DNA from: Pseudomonas resinovorans NBRC 106553
GTDB taxonomy: Bacteria > Pseudomonadota > Gammaproteobacteria > Pseudomonadales > Pseudomonadaceae
DNA: 64,000 bases
Direction of reading: 5' to 3'
Assembly: GCF_000412695.1 (NCBI RefSeq)
Contig: NC_021499.1
Location: 3,100,001-3,164,000 of the forward strand
Shown: piece after piece, positions 35,085-44,484 of the stretch
Layout: each line of letters opens with the position of its first letter
How positions within the stretch are numbered: the stretch's first letter is position 1
Notes under the pieces: generated by a model
Database searches by the model: none
The model's input: the letters and a program-made list of their open reading frames with translations, nothing else
What the model was told of the DNA's origin: nothing
Translations under genes and position numbers: made by a program

Positions 35085-36809
35085 GTGAAAAGAACAAAAA
35101 CAAGAAGTGCTTGCAGTGGTGTTTCCGGCCGTCCAAGCCCTTCCAAACTGTCCTGCTCGATCGCGCTGATCCTTGGTGCGGCGGGGTCCACCTGCGTGCA
35201 GGCAATGCCCATCGATACCGGTAACCCGGATCTCGAAGTCCGTTGGGACAACACCATTCGCTACAACGCCGGTTGGCGGATGGAAGGGCAGAACGATGAC
35301 TTCAATCGTTCGCCCTTCTTCGATGACACGGAGAACAAGTTCGATCGCGGAGATCTGGTGACCAATCGCCTGGACCTGTTGACCGAGCTCGATGTGGTCT
35401 GGCAGCAGAAGCACGGCTTCCGTGTCAGCGCGGCAGGTTGGTATGACGATGCCTACCAAGGCAATCCCGAGCCGAACCCTGCTCTGGTGGGGAGTGGTAA
35501 CTACAACAACAATCGATACAACTCTTACGTGGACCGCTACATTTCTGGCCCGTCCGGGGAGTTTCTCGATGCGTTCGTCTTCACCGGCTTCCAGCTGGGC
35601 AACGTAGGTGTCAACGTCAAGGCTGGTCAGCACAACGTCTACTGGGGCGAGTCACTATTCTCCATCGGCAACAGCATCGCTTACTCCCAGGGACCGGTGG
35701 ATACGATCAAGGCAGCCACCAGTCCGGGTTCGGAGGCCAAGGAGCTGTTCCTGCCGCTCGACCAGATTTCCACTACTTTGCAGTTGACCGACGAGCTCGC
35801 GCTGTCAGCGCAGTATCTGTTCGAATGGAAACCCTTCCGCCTGGTACCGGGCGGCACCTACTTCGCTGGGTCCGACGGTGCGCGCTCCGACCTGGGGTCG
35901 GCGGCCGCGGTCTTCCGTATTCCTAACGGCGACGACCTGGAGCCTGACGATAGAGGCGATTTCGGCGTGAATCTGCGCTGGAGCCCCTACTGGCTGGAAG
36001 GCACTGCGGGTCTCTACTACCGCAAGTTCGATGAAAAGCTGCCCTGGAGCTTTACCCAGCTCGGTGTGGTCCAGGTCGCGCCTGGTGTATTCCGGCCCCT
36101 GCCTAACGCAATTCGCCTGAACTACGCCCGGGATACCGAGCTGTATGGCCTTAGCCTGACCAAGAACGTCGGCACCGTGAGCGTCGCGGGTGAGCTCTCC
36201 TATCGCAAGGACACCGCACTGAACTCGGTTGCTGGCTTCACCGTCCTGCCGGGCAACAACGCCCAGGCCACGTACGATGAGGCCGAGGGTGCCCGGGGCA
36301 ATACCTGGCATGCGCTGATCAACGGCATCTACCTGCTGCCCAAGACCCCGCTCTGGGAAGGTGGTACGTTGCAGGGCGAACTGACATACAACCGCCTGGA
36401 CAAGATCACCGAGAACGAGGCGCGCTTCAACGATCGTGCCCACGCGTGCGTCACCGCCTTTACCGAGAACTGTGCCACCAAGGATTCCTGGGGCATGCAG
36501 GTCGGCTTCACTCCCGAGTGGCCGCAATTGTTCCCGGGTTGGGATGTGTCGATGCCGGTCAGCGTCGCCTATGGCCTGGATGGCAATAGTCCGACCCTGG
36601 GCGGTACCAGCGAAGGCGCATACAACTATTCGATCGGCATCAGTGGCAAGTACCGCCAGGTGCACAACTTCACCCTGAAGTGGATCGATTCCTATGCCGA
36701 CTACGACGTCAATCCGGCACGTAACTACGTGACGACCGACTACACCAACGGCTCCGCCGTGCAGAACGACCATGGCTGGTTGTCCTTCACCTACAAGGCG
36801 ACTTTCTAG
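35085..36809 (+). CDS. DUF1302 outer-membrane-type protein
   Basis: A 574-aa DUF1302-family protein. An N-terminal export signal (basic start, hydrophobic LSCSIALILGAAG, cut near VQA-MPID) precedes a long beta-rich part with alternating aromatic and polar residues and a terminal aromatic (YKATF), as expected for an outer membrane barrel. The GTG at 35085 is chosen because GGAGAAGC precedes it; a frame to 34956 runs through operator G. The first codons contain several AAnAAnAA matches (35093-35106), a possible Crc/Hfq site. It is first gene of the DUF1302-DUF1329-YCF48-RND cassette. A role in uptake or export of a hydrophobic compound is inferred from context. Confidence 0.85.
   Translation: MKRTKTRSACSGVSGRPSPSKLSCSIALILGAAGSTCVQAMPIDTGNPDLEVRWDNTIRYNAGWRMEGQNDDFNRSPFFDDTENKFDRGDLVTNRLDLLTELDVVWQQKHGFRVSAAGWYDDAYQGNPEPNPALVGSGNYNNNRYNSYVDRYISGPSGEFLDAFVFTGFQLGNVGVNVKAGQHNVYWGESLFSIGNSIAYSQGPVDTIKAATSPGSEAKELFLPLDQISTTLQLTDELALSAQYLFEWKPFRLVPGGTYFAGSDGARSDLGSAAAVFRIPNGDDLEPDDRGDFGVNLRWSPYWLEGTAGLYYRKFDEKLPWSFTQLGVVQVAPGVFRPLPNAIRLNYARDTELYGLSLTKNVGTVSVAGELSYRKDTALNSVAGFTVLPGNNAQATYDEAEGARGNTWHALINGIYLLPKTPLWEGGTLQGELTYNRLDKITENEARFNDRAHACVTAFTENCATKDSWGMQVGFTPEWPQLFPGWDVSMPVSVAYGLDGNSPTLGGTSEGAYNYSIGISGKYRQVHNFTLKWIDSYADYDVNPARNYVTTDYTNGSAVQNDHGWLSFTYKATF
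35093..35106 (+). promoter_or_regulatory. Overlapping AAnAAnAA matches at the DUF1302 start
   Basis: AACAAAAACAAGAA contains three overlapping AAnAAnAA matches within the first codons of the DUF1302 gene. It fits a Crc/Hfq site, but the stretch is A-rich, so support is weaker than for AACAACAA. Confidence 0.4.
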
Positions 36810-36848
36810 TCCGTTCCCCTTTTCCTGCCCGATGTGAGGGAATAGTCA

Positions 36849-38228
36849 ATGAACTACAAGAAAATGTTGATGGTCGGTACCGCTGGCGTGTTGCTCGCCA
36901 GTCAGGCCTTTGCAGCCCCGACGGATGAAGAGATCAGTCAGCTCGGCAGTACCCTGACACCCTTGGGTGCGATCAAAGCGGGAAATGCCGACGGCACCAT
37001 CCCCGCCTGGGATGGCGGCCTGTGCTCGGCACCGGCCGATTACAAGCCGATCATGGGCGCCAAGGGCGGCTCACCCTATGTCGACCCCTTCGCCAGCGAG
37101 AAGCCGCTCTACAGCGTCACCGCGGCCAACCTGGCGCAGTACAAGGACAAGCTGGACGAGGGTACCTTGGAGCTGTTCAAGCGTTACCCGGACAGCTTCC
37201 GCGTTGATGTGTATCCGACCCACCGGACTGCCTGCTATCCGCAATGGGTATACGACAACACCATCAAGCGCGTGAAGAATCCCAAGCTCGTGGGTGATGC
37301 TCCCGGTCTGGAAGGCGCTCATGCGCAGATTCCGTTCCCGATTCCAAAAGATGGCTACGAGGCCATGTGGAACGCCAACGTCAAGTACGAGCTGCCGTTC
37401 TCCGAGGGAACTCAGGCAGCCTACCTGATCGACAGTTCCGGCGGCGTGAGCCTGACCAGTACCCAGAAGATCGAGAACCGCAACCTCTACTGGGACAACA
37501 GCCTGGAGAAGGTGCCGGACAACCAGCCGTACTGGGCGCTGATCGCATCCACCAGCGAGCCGTCGGCTTCCGCCGGCGTCAAGCAGATGCGCTTCAACTT
37601 CCTGAATGTCCACGAACGTGACGCCATGGCCTGGTCGTATGTGCCTGGCCAGCGCCGCGTACGTCTGGCGCCGGAGTTCAAGTACGACACCGTCAGTACC
37701 TCCAGCGGCGGCATCCTGTTGTTCGATGAGATCAACGGCTTCGACGGCAAGATGGACAAGTTCGACTTCAAGCTGGTCGGTCGCAAGGAAATGCTCGTGC
37801 CTTACAACACGTACAAGGCCTGGAGCGTCGATCCGAAGGTAGCCAACACGCCCAAGCACCTGAATCCGGATGTACTGCGTTGGGAGCTGCACCGGGTGTG
37901 GGTGGTGGAAGCGACCCTGAAGTCGGGCGAGCGCCATGTACAGAAGGTCAAGCGTTTCCTGCTGGACGAAGACAGCTGGAGCATCCTCGTGTACCACTCG
38001 CTGGATCAGGCCGGCAAGGTCCATCACCTGATGTACCAACCGTCCATCCAGCAGTACGAGAAGCCCGCCTACCGTAACGGCCAGTACGTGCTTTACGACA
38101 TGACCAAAGGCGTATACGGCAACGGCTCCCTGATGGGCGCACCGAAGATGACCGGCTTCTTCGAGGTCAAACCTTACCCGGTGAGCTTCTTCACTTCGGG
38201 GGCACTGGCCGGTGGTGGGGTGCGCTGA
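36849..38228 (+). CDS. DUF1329 periplasmic/outer-membrane-associated protein
   Basis: A 459-aa DUF1329 protein with a signal peptide (MNYKKMLMVGTAGVLLASQAFA). The family N-terminus follows: LGSTLTPLGAIKAGNADGTIPAWDGGL. DUF1329 proteins have a LolB-like fold and commonly sit beside DUF1302 genes; their molecular role is not settled. It lies 39 bases after DUF1302 and is followed by an intrinsic terminator, which may set higher expression of these two genes than of YCF48 and RND. Confidence 0.9.
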   Translation: MNYKKMLMVGTAGVLLASQAFAAPTDEEISQLGSTLTPLGAIKAGNADGTIPAWDGGLCSAPADYKPIMGAKGGSPYVDPFASEKPLYSVTAANLAQYKDKLDEGTLELFKRYPDSFRVDVYPTHRTACYPQWVYDNTIKRVKNPKLVGDAPGLEGAHAQIPFPIPKDGYEAMWNANVKYELPFSEGTQAAYLIDSSGGVSLTSTQKIENRNLYWDNSLEKVPDNQPYWALIASTSEPSASAGVKQMRFNFLNVHERDAMAWSYVPGQRRVRLAPEFKYDTVSTSSGGILLFDEINGFDGKMDKFDFKLVGRKEMLVPYNTYKAWSVDPKVANTPKHLNPDVLRWELHRVWVVEATLKSGERHVQKVKRFLLDEDSWSILVYHSLDQAGKVHHLMYQPSIQQYEKPAYRNGQYVLYDMTKGVYGNGSLMGAPKMTGFFEVKPYPVSFFTSGALAGGGVR

Positions 38229-38255
38229 GCATCCCGCTGCAAAGTTTGAGCGTTA

Positions 38256-38278
38256 GGGGGAGAAATCCCCCTTTTTTT
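38256..38278 (+). terminator. Rho-independent terminator after DUF1329
   Basis: GGGGGA-GAAA-TCCCCC followed by TTTTTTT. It is internal to the cassette, so it is likely partial and separates DUF1302/DUF1329 from YCF48/RND. Confidence 0.75.
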
Positions 38279-38332
38279 CCTGACTGTTCAGGGATTGAAT
38301 GCACAACGGTCCGGCGCTGCTGTGAGGATGAA

Positions 38333-39397
38333 ATGGCTGCTGTACGTAATCTGTTCCTGATGTTCCTCCTGGTGAGCTGCCTGCCGGCCTTTGCGGGTCA
38401 GGCGGGCGACTTCCTCGATCCACTGGATCGTCCGGCGTCTGCAGTAAGCAATCTGGCTGGAGCCCATCTCAATGCGGTGGCTGCGGCAGGGGAACGCCTG
38501 GTGGCGGTAGGGGCCAGAGGCCTGATCATGGTCTCCGATGACGCTGGGGCGACCTGGCGCCAGGTCGACTCGCCGGTGTCTTCCGACTTGCTGGGAGTGC
38601 ACTTCCCAACGCCGCAACAGGGATGGGCGGTGGGTCACGAAGGCGTGGTGCTGCATAGCGCCGATCAGGGTCATAGCTGGGTCAAGCAGTACGATGGTCG
38701 CCAAGCAGCCAAGCAACTGGTGGAGCATTTCACCAAACTGGCGGAAGGCGGGGACCAGACAGCCCAGGCCTACCTCGACGGTGTGAAATTGAACTACAAG
38801 GACGGCCCGGAGCAGGCGTTGATGGACGTCTGGTTTGCCGATGATCAGCGTGGCTTTGTTGCCGGTACCTTCGGCACCCTGCTGGCTACGGAGGACGGCG
38901 GCAAGACCTGGGTGTCCTGGATGGAGCGGGTGGATAACCCAGAGTTCCTTCATTACCTGGCGATAGCCGGTTCCGGTGAGCAGGTGTTCATCGCTTCTGA
39001 GCGCGGCATTGTCTTCCGTCTCAACAAGGACAGCGGCCGTTTCGACCTGGTGGAAACCGGGTATACCGGCAGTTTCTTCGGTATCGAGGTCACACCCGGT
39101 GCAGTGGTAGCCGCAGGCCTGCGCGGTACTGCGTACAAATCGCTGGACCAGGGCGTCTCCTGGTCGTCCATGGAGACCGGTGTGAAGGTGGCGCTGAGCG
39201 ATGTCCAGGCGTTGCCGGACGGGCGCTTCCTGATGGCCAGCGTTGATGGCCGGGTAATCATTAGCGACGCGAAGCTTGAGGGCTTCCAGGTCGTTGCGAC
39301 CAGCCGACCGGGGCGGTTCTCCAGCCTGGCTCTATTGCCGGGCGGCAAAGTGACCACAGTTGGATACTCTGGTGCGCGCCAGGTAAGCCTGCGTTAG
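38333..39397 (+). CDS. YCF48/HCF136-like beta-propeller protein
   Basis: A 354-aa exported protein. It has a signal peptide (MAAVRNLFLMFLLVSCLPAFAG) and repeated WSK/BNR-like blades (DDAGATWRQVDSP, DQGHSWVKQY, DGGKTWVSW, DQGVSWSSM). These mark the YCF48 photosystem-assembly-type propeller fold. In hydrocarbon-type clusters such proteins sit next to RND/MMPL transporters and may be periplasmic adaptors; this is inferred. The ATG at 38333 follows GAGGATG. It ends 35 bases before the RND gene. Confidence 0.87.
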   Translation: MAAVRNLFLMFLLVSCLPAFAGQAGDFLDPLDRPASAVSNLAGAHLNAVAAAGERLVAVGARGLIMVSDDAGATWRQVDSPVSSDLLGVHFPTPQQGWAVGHEGVVLHSADQGHSWVKQYDGRQAAKQLVEHFTKLAEGGDQTAQAYLDGVKLNYKDGPEQALMDVWFADDQRGFVAGTFGTLLATEDGGKTWVSWMERVDNPEFLHYLAIAGSGEQVFIASERGIVFRLNKDSGRFDLVETGYTGSFFGIEVTPGAVVAAGLRGTAYKSLDQGVSWSSMETGVKVALSDVQALPDGRFLMASVDGRVIISDAKLEGFQVVATSRPGRFSSLALLPGGKVTTVGYSGARQVSLR

Positions 39398-39415
39398 ACG
39401 TCAGTCGAAATAAAG

Positions 39416-39423
39416 AACAACAA
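39416..39423 (+). promoter_or_regulatory. Crc/Hfq-type CA motif, RND leader
   Basis: Exact AACAACAA directly before the AGAGGC ribosome binding site of the RND gene. Confidence 0.55.
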
Positions 39424-39432
39424 GAGGCGAAT

Positions 39433-41937
39433 ATGGCTTTTTCAAACGCACTCGACATGCCTGTCATCTCGGATCTGCGGCAGTTCGACAGGGCAAGTGG
39501 GAACTGGCTGGAGCGTATGGTGTTCAACCATCGCGGCATGGTCATCCTGCTCTGTGCGTTGCTGACCCTGTTCTTCGGCTGGAGCGCACTCAAGCTGCCG
39601 GTCAACACCAGCTTCGAGAAGATGATTCCGCAGTCCCACCCCTACATTCAGAACTACTTCAAGCACCGTGAGGCGCTGCGCGGCATGGGCAATTCCACTC
39701 GCATCGTGGTGGAAAATACCCAAGGCGATATCTTCGACAAGGACTACCTGCTGGCCCTACAGAAAGTGAACGACGCCGTATTCCTGATGCCCGGCGTAGA
39801 CCAGGGCTGGATGCGAGGGCTCTGGACCAGCAGCCTGCGCTGGACTGAAGTGACTGAAGAAGGTTATCGCGGCGGCCCGATCATCCCGGATCGCTGGGAT
39901 GGTAGTCCGGCAGCGATGGAGCGCCTACGGGAAAACATCACCCGCGCCGGTATCGTCGGTAGCTACGTGGCCAACAACCTGCGTTCCTCGATGATTTTCG
40001 TGCCGCTGCTGGACATCAATCCCGAGACCGGCAAGGCGTTGGACTACGCGGAGTTCTCTCGGCAGCTGGAAACCCAGGTACGTTCGCTCGAGAACGACAA
40101 GATCAAGATCCACATCATTGGTTTTGCCAAGCTGGTTGGCGATCTGATCGACGGCCTCTACGACGTCATGACTTACTTCGCCTACTCGGTGCTGATCGCC
40201 AGCGCCCTGGTGCTGGCCTACACCCGCTGCCTTCGCAGTACGCTGCTGCTGGTGTTCTGCGCGATGCTGGGTGTGGTCTGGTTATTAGGCTTGCTCAGCG
40301 TACTGGGTTACGTACTCGACCCTTATTCGATCCTGGTGCCCTTCCTGATCTTTGCCATCGGCCTGTCCCATGGCGCGCAAAAGATGAATGGCATCATGCA
40401 GGATGTTGGTCGTGGCACCCACAAGTACGTCGCCGCTCGCTACACCTTCCGTCGCCTGTTCATGGCCGGACTGACAGCATTGCTGGTGAATATTGTCGGC
40501 TTCGCCGTGCTGGTCATCATCGACATTCCGGTGATCCGCGACATGGCGCTGACCACCAGCCTGGGCGTGGCCATTCTGATCTTCACTAAGTTGTTCCTGA
40601 TTCCGGTGCTGCTGTCCTACTTCGGTGTCAGCCCTGCTGCTGCCAAACGTAGCGTGCAGTCGGCGGCGCAGCTGGACGCCGGTCGCAGCCCGATGCAGGC
40701 CATACGCGCCTGGTTAATTCGGCTAACCGAGCGCCGACGCGCCACTGTGGCCGTGTGCGTCGCGGTGGTGCTGACCGCCATCGGCATTTCGATCAGCCAG
40801 CATGTCAAGTTCGGCGACCTAAACCCCGGCGCGCCGGAACTGCGCCCAGAATCTCGCTATAACCGTGACGTGGCGTTCGTCAGCCAGAACTACGGCCTGT
40901 CCACCGACCAGTTCGTGGTGATGTTGAAGACCCCACTGGGGGAGTGCACCCAGTTTGCCTCGCTGGTCGAAGCCGATCGCCTGAGCGCGCGCCTGCGTGA
41001 GCTGCCTGGCGTGCAGACCACCTTTTCGCCGGCTGACGGAATACGCTTGGCCACGTCCGGTACGTTCGAAGGCAACCCAAAGTGGATGACCATCCCACGC
41101 AACGACAGCAACCGCACCCAGGCTTTCAACATGTTTTCTACGGACCGGCCCGAACTGGCCGACCGCAGTTGTGCCATCACGCCTATTGTCGCGTACCTGT
41201 CCGACCACAAGGCGGCCACGCTGGACCGCGTAGTGCAGGAGGTGGAGAAGCATGCAGCCGAATTCAACACCGCAGGTCGCGAGTTCGTGCTGGCGGCCGG
41301 TAGCGCCGGGATCGAGGCCACCACCAACATCGTGGTCAAGCGCAGCTTCTGGACGCTGCACCTCGTGCTCTACGGTGCGGTTGCGCTGCTTTGCTTCATC
41401 ACCTTCCGCAGCTGGCGCGCGGTGGTGGTGGCGCTGATCCCGCTGATCATCACCTCGATACTCTGCGAGGCCCTGATGGTGATGCTCAACATTGGCATCA
41501 AGGTGGCCACCTTGCCGGTAATCGCCGTGGGCGTCGGCGTGGGGGTCGACTACGCCCTCTACCTGCTGAGCGTGCAGCTCGGCATGCAGCGCCAGGGCAT
41601 GACACTGGCCAAGTCCTATGAAGGCTCCCTCGACTTCGTCGGGCGCATCGTCGGGCTGGTTGGCCTGACCATGGCGGCCGGCGTACTGCCGTGGATCTGG
41701 TCGCCGATCAAGTTCCAGGCTGACATGGGCATTCTGCTCAGCTTCATGTTCCTCTGGAACATGCTGGGGGCGCTGATTTTGATCCCGGCGCTGTCCTATT
41801 TCCTCCTCCCGTCTTCCTCCAGTGGCGAGCTGGCCCAGACCACAACTTCTGGAAGCGGACAGCCCAATACCATTGAGCCGGAAGCGGAAGAGCTTGACGA
41901 AGATCATCGCGCCCGACACTACCGGGCCACGGTCTGA
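39433..41937 (+). CDS. RND/MMPL-superfamily transporter
   Basis: An 834-aa inner-membrane transporter of the MMPL-type RND group. It has a first membrane helix at about residues 36-52, a large periplasmic loop, two sets of five or more clustered helices (about 240-410 and 630-810) and a second periplasmic domain. GVGVGVDYALYL and FLIFAIGLSHGAQKMNG are typical conserved helices. No classical membrane-fusion or TolC partner is present; DUF1302, DUF1329 and YCF48 may fill these places. The direction of transport is unknown. It is followed 105 bases later by an SDR. Confidence 0.9.
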   Translation: MAFSNALDMPVISDLRQFDRASGNWLERMVFNHRGMVILLCALLTLFFGWSALKLPVNTSFEKMIPQSHPYIQNYFKHREALRGMGNSTRIVVENTQGDIFDKDYLLALQKVNDAVFLMPGVDQGWMRGLWTSSLRWTEVTEEGYRGGPIIPDRWDGSPAAMERLRENITRAGIVGSYVANNLRSSMIFVPLLDINPETGKALDYAEFSRQLETQVRSLENDKIKIHIIGFAKLVGDLIDGLYDVMTYFAYSVLIASALVLAYTRCLRSTLLLVFCAMLGVVWLLGLLSVLGYVLDPYSILVPFLIFAIGLSHGAQKMNGIMQDVGRGTHKYVAARYTFRRLFMAGLTALLVNIVGFAVLVIIDIPVIRDMALTTSLGVAILIFTKLFLIPVLLSYFGVSPAAAKRSVQSAAQLDAGRSPMQAIRAWLIRLTERRRATVAVCVAVVLTAIGISISQHVKFGDLNPGAPELRPESRYNRDVAFVSQNYGLSTDQFVVMLKTPLGECTQFASLVEADRLSARLRELPGVQTTFSPADGIRLATSGTFEGNPKWMTIPRNDSNRTQAFNMFSTDRPELADRSCAITPIVAYLSDHKAATLDRVVQEVEKHAAEFNTAGREFVLAAGSAGIEATTNIVVKRSFWTLHLVLYGAVALLCFITFRSWRAVVVALIPLIITSILCEALMVMLNIGIKVATLPVIAVGVGVGVDYALYLLSVQLGMQRQGMTLAKSYEGSLDFVGRIVGLVGLTMAAGVLPWIWSPIKFQADMGILLSFMFLWNMLGALILIPALSYFLLPSSSSGELAQTTTSGSGQPNTIEPEAEELDEDHRARHYRATV

Positions 41938-42042
41938 CAGAGGAGTCCCGGCGTCGGAGCAGGGTAGGGCGGGGCTCTGGTAACAGGCCATCCGGCCTGC
42001 TCCCGCGCGCCTGAAACCGCAATGATGCTTGGAAAGCGAACC

Positions 42043-42837
42043 ATGAAACTTGGATTGGATGGACGCGTGGCCCTGGTCTCGGGCGGCAGCAAGGGTATAG
42101 GTCGCGCCTGCAGCGAGATGCTCGCCGCCGAAGGTTGTCGGGTCGTGGTAGTCGCTCGCGGCAGCGAAGCGATCACGGAGACGGTCGCCGCCATACGCGC
42201 CGCTGGCGGAACAGCCGAGGGGGTCAGCGCTGACCTGACCCGCGAGGCCGACGTCCAGCGTGCCGTGGCCCTTGCTCGTGAGGCCTTCGGTGCACCGGAT
42301 ATCGTCATAACCAACGTCCACGGCGGAGATCCCGGGGACTTCCTGGAGGACAGCGCCGACGTCTTCATCGAGTCCTTCCAGGGCCTGGTGATGAGTGTGG
42401 TGCATTTGGCTCGGGCAACCTTGCCGCATATGCGGGAACAGCGCTGGGGGCGCCTGCTTACCATAGGCACGGCCGCTGCCAAGGAACCTGCGCCTGGGCT
42501 GCGCTTGATGGCGGCCAACACCGCGCGCGCCGGTGTGGTGACCCTGAACAAGCAACTGGCCGACGAGTTCGCTGCTTTCGGCATAACCGTCAATACCCTC
42601 GCCACCGGCTGGATTGCCACCGAGCACATGCGCGATCAGGTGGGCAAGATGGCCGCGGCCAAGGGCATGGCGCCGGACGACCTCCTCCAACGCCTGTCTC
42701 GTGGTGTGCCGATACAACGAATGGGCCGGCCGGAGGAGATCGCGTCCCTGGCGACCTATCTCTGCTCGGAGCTGGGTGGTTACCTCACCGGCTGTCTGAT
42801 CCCGGTGGATGGCGGCGCCCATCGCGCAGCCTGGTAA
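42043..42837 (+). CDS. Divergent SDR lacking the YxxxK motif
   Basis: A 264-aa SDR-fold protein. The cofactor motif SGGSKGIG is intact (residues 13-20) and the C-terminal PVDGG is normal. The active-site segment reads TIGTAAAKEPAPGLRLMAANTARAGV, so the usual Ser is Thr and the YxxxK Tyr/Lys are not there. Related divergent SDRs have a similar SNxxRxA-like segment. It may use other residues or have a non-redox role. The start at 42043 follows GGAAAGCG; an upstream ATG at 42022 is possible. It lies 5 bases before the ligase gene. Confidence 0.83.
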   Translation: MKLGLDGRVALVSGGSKGIGRACSEMLAAEGCRVVVVARGSEAITETVAAIRAAGGTAEGVSADLTREADVQRAVALAREAFGAPDIVITNVHGGDPGDFLEDSADVFIESFQGLVMSVVHLARATLPHMREQRWGRLLTIGTAAAKEPAPGLRLMAANTARAGVVTLNKQLADEFAAFGITVNTLATGWIATEHMRDQVGKMAAAKGMAPDDLLQRLSRGVPIQRMGRPEEIASLATYLCSELGGYLTGCLIPVDGGAHRAAW

Positions 42838-42842
42838 ACATC

Positions 42843-44384
42843 ATGGAACATCGAATCCTGGAAGCACCAACGCTCTGGGCACTGCTGCAGCGCCGAGTGG
42901 TGCTTACGCCCCAGGCCAACATGCTGATCGACGGACGTCGCCGACTACACCTGAGCTTTTCTCAAGCCCTGGATATTTCGGCGCGCTTGGCTGCCGGCTT
43001 TCAGCAGCGCGGTATCGGACCTGGCTCGGTGGTAACCTGGCAGTTGCCCACCGGGATAACTGCGGTGATGACCGCCCTTGCGCTGGCGCGACTGGGGGCC
43101 GTGCAGAACCCGATCATTTCGCTCTATGGCGAGCGTGAAGTGCGCTGCATCGTGGAGCGCAACCGCTCAGACTTCCTATTGGTCCCAGGTGCAGCCGAGC
43201 GGGACTTTCCGGCAATGGCCGAACGCATTCGCGACAGCCTGGAGCATCCCCCTCAGGTCATCGTCATGTCCGGAGACCTGCCCCAGGGCAAGGCCGCCGA
43301 CCTTCCGCCGGCCCCGGAAGACGGCGAGGCCGTGCGCTGGGTCTACTACACCTCGGGTACCACTTCGGAACCCAAGGGAGCCTGCCACAGCGACCAGACG
43401 CTGATGATCGGTGGACGTAACCTGGCGCGGGCCATGGGCGTCGGATCCGCCGATGTGGGTACCGTGGCGTTCCCCTACGCCCATATAGGCGGCGCCATGT
43501 ATACCGCCATGTTGCTTTCCAGCGGCATGAGCGCCGTGCTGCTGGACAGGTTCCAGGCAGGAGAGGCGGCGGCCATTTTCTGCCAGTTCGGCGTCACCAC
43601 AACAGGCGGCAGCACTGCCCACTACGAAGCCTTGCTAGCGGAGCAGCGCCGCCAACCGGGCGAGCCACTAATACCATCGTTGCGCCTGCTCTGTGGCGGC
43701 GGCGCGCCCAAGCCGCCGGAGCTCTACTACCAGGTGAAGGCCGAACTGGGCTGCGTGCTCACCCACAACTACGGCATGACCGAGGTGCCGCTGATCTGCG
43801 CCGGTTCCCCCGGCCATGGAGACGATCAGTTGGCCTTCTCCGAAGGTCTGCCCGTCGAAGACATAGAGCTGCGCATCGTGCGCCCGGACGGCAGTCTTGC
43901 CGCCGCGGGAGAGACCGGCGAAATACGAGTACGCGGTCGTGGCGTGTTCAAGGGTTATACGGATAAGGCATTGGAAGCGGATGCATTCGATGCTGATGGC
44001 TTTTTCCGCACCGGCGACCTCGGCCTGCTACGCACCGATGGCCGGTTGACGCTCACCGGACGCCTCAAGGACGTCATCATCCGCAAGGGCGAGAACATCT
44101 CCGCGCGGGAGCTTGAGGATATCCTCTACGGCCATCCCAAGGTGCGCGCAGTGGCCGTTATAGGCCTACCTGACGCCGAGCGGGGAGAGCGGGTCTGCGC
44201 GGTAGTCGAGCCTGCCGAGGGTCAGCCGCCGCTGGCGTTCGAGGAAATGGTCGCCTACTTCTGGGCCAGCGGGATCATGGTGCAGAAGATCCCAGAGCAG
44301 TTGGAACTGGTGGAGCGCCTGCCGCGCAACGAGACCCTGAACAAGATACTCAAGCATGTCCTCAGGGAGCGCTTCGCCAGCTGA
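42843..44384 (+). CDS. Acyl-CoA synthetase (AMP-binding)
   Basis: A 513-aa ANL-superfamily ligase. The P-loop is variant (YYTSGTTSEPKGA), followed by HNYGMTEVP, the hinge GRLKDVIIRKGENISARE and a C-terminal Lys in RNETLNKILK. It would activate a free acid to its CoA ester. It is co-transcribed with the divergent SDR and the envelope cassette. It is distinct from the ligase at 28521 by sequence, so two different acids may be activated in the pathway. Confidence 0.92.
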   Translation: MEHRILEAPTLWALLQRRVVLTPQANMLIDGRRRLHLSFSQALDISARLAAGFQQRGIGPGSVVTWQLPTGITAVMTALALARLGAVQNPIISLYGEREVRCIVERNRSDFLLVPGAAERDFPAMAERIRDSLEHPPQVIVMSGDLPQGKAADLPPAPEDGEAVRWVYYTSGTTSEPKGACHSDQTLMIGGRNLARAMGVGSADVGTVAFPYAHIGGAMYTAMLLSSGMSAVLLDRFQAGEAAAIFCQFGVTTTGGSTAHYEALLAEQRRQPGEPLIPSLRLLCGGGAPKPPELYYQVKAELGCVLTHNYGMTEVPLICAGSPGHGDDQLAFSEGLPVEDIELRIVRPDGSLAAAGETGEIRVRGRGVFKGYTDKALEADAFDADGFFRTGDLGLLRTDGRLTLTGRLKDVIIRKGENISARELEDILYGHPKVRAVAVIGLPDAERGERVCAVVEPAEGQPPLAFEEMVAYFWASGIMVQKIPEQLELVERLPRNETLNKILKHVLRERFAS

Positions 44385-44425
44385 AGCATCAGGGGCAGTG
44401 GAAGCCCAATGGTCGTCCGGTAAAT

Positions 44426-44461
44426 GGGGGGCCAGTTCATCCGCGAATGAACTCGCCCCCA
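44426..44461. terminator. Hairpin between convergent ligase and isochorismatase-like genes
   Basis: GGGGGGCC-AGTTCAT and ATGAACT-CGCCCCC form a long stem around CCGCGA. There is no T-run, but convergent placement supports a shared terminator. Confidence 0.55.
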
Positions 44462-44484
44462 CGCAGAGCGCTGAGAGCAGGTCC

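Noticed and set aside
40819..42822. A 667-codon minus-strand reading frame
   Set aside because: It is antisense to the RND transporter and the following SDR, which both have clear family motifs; the composition is shadow-like.
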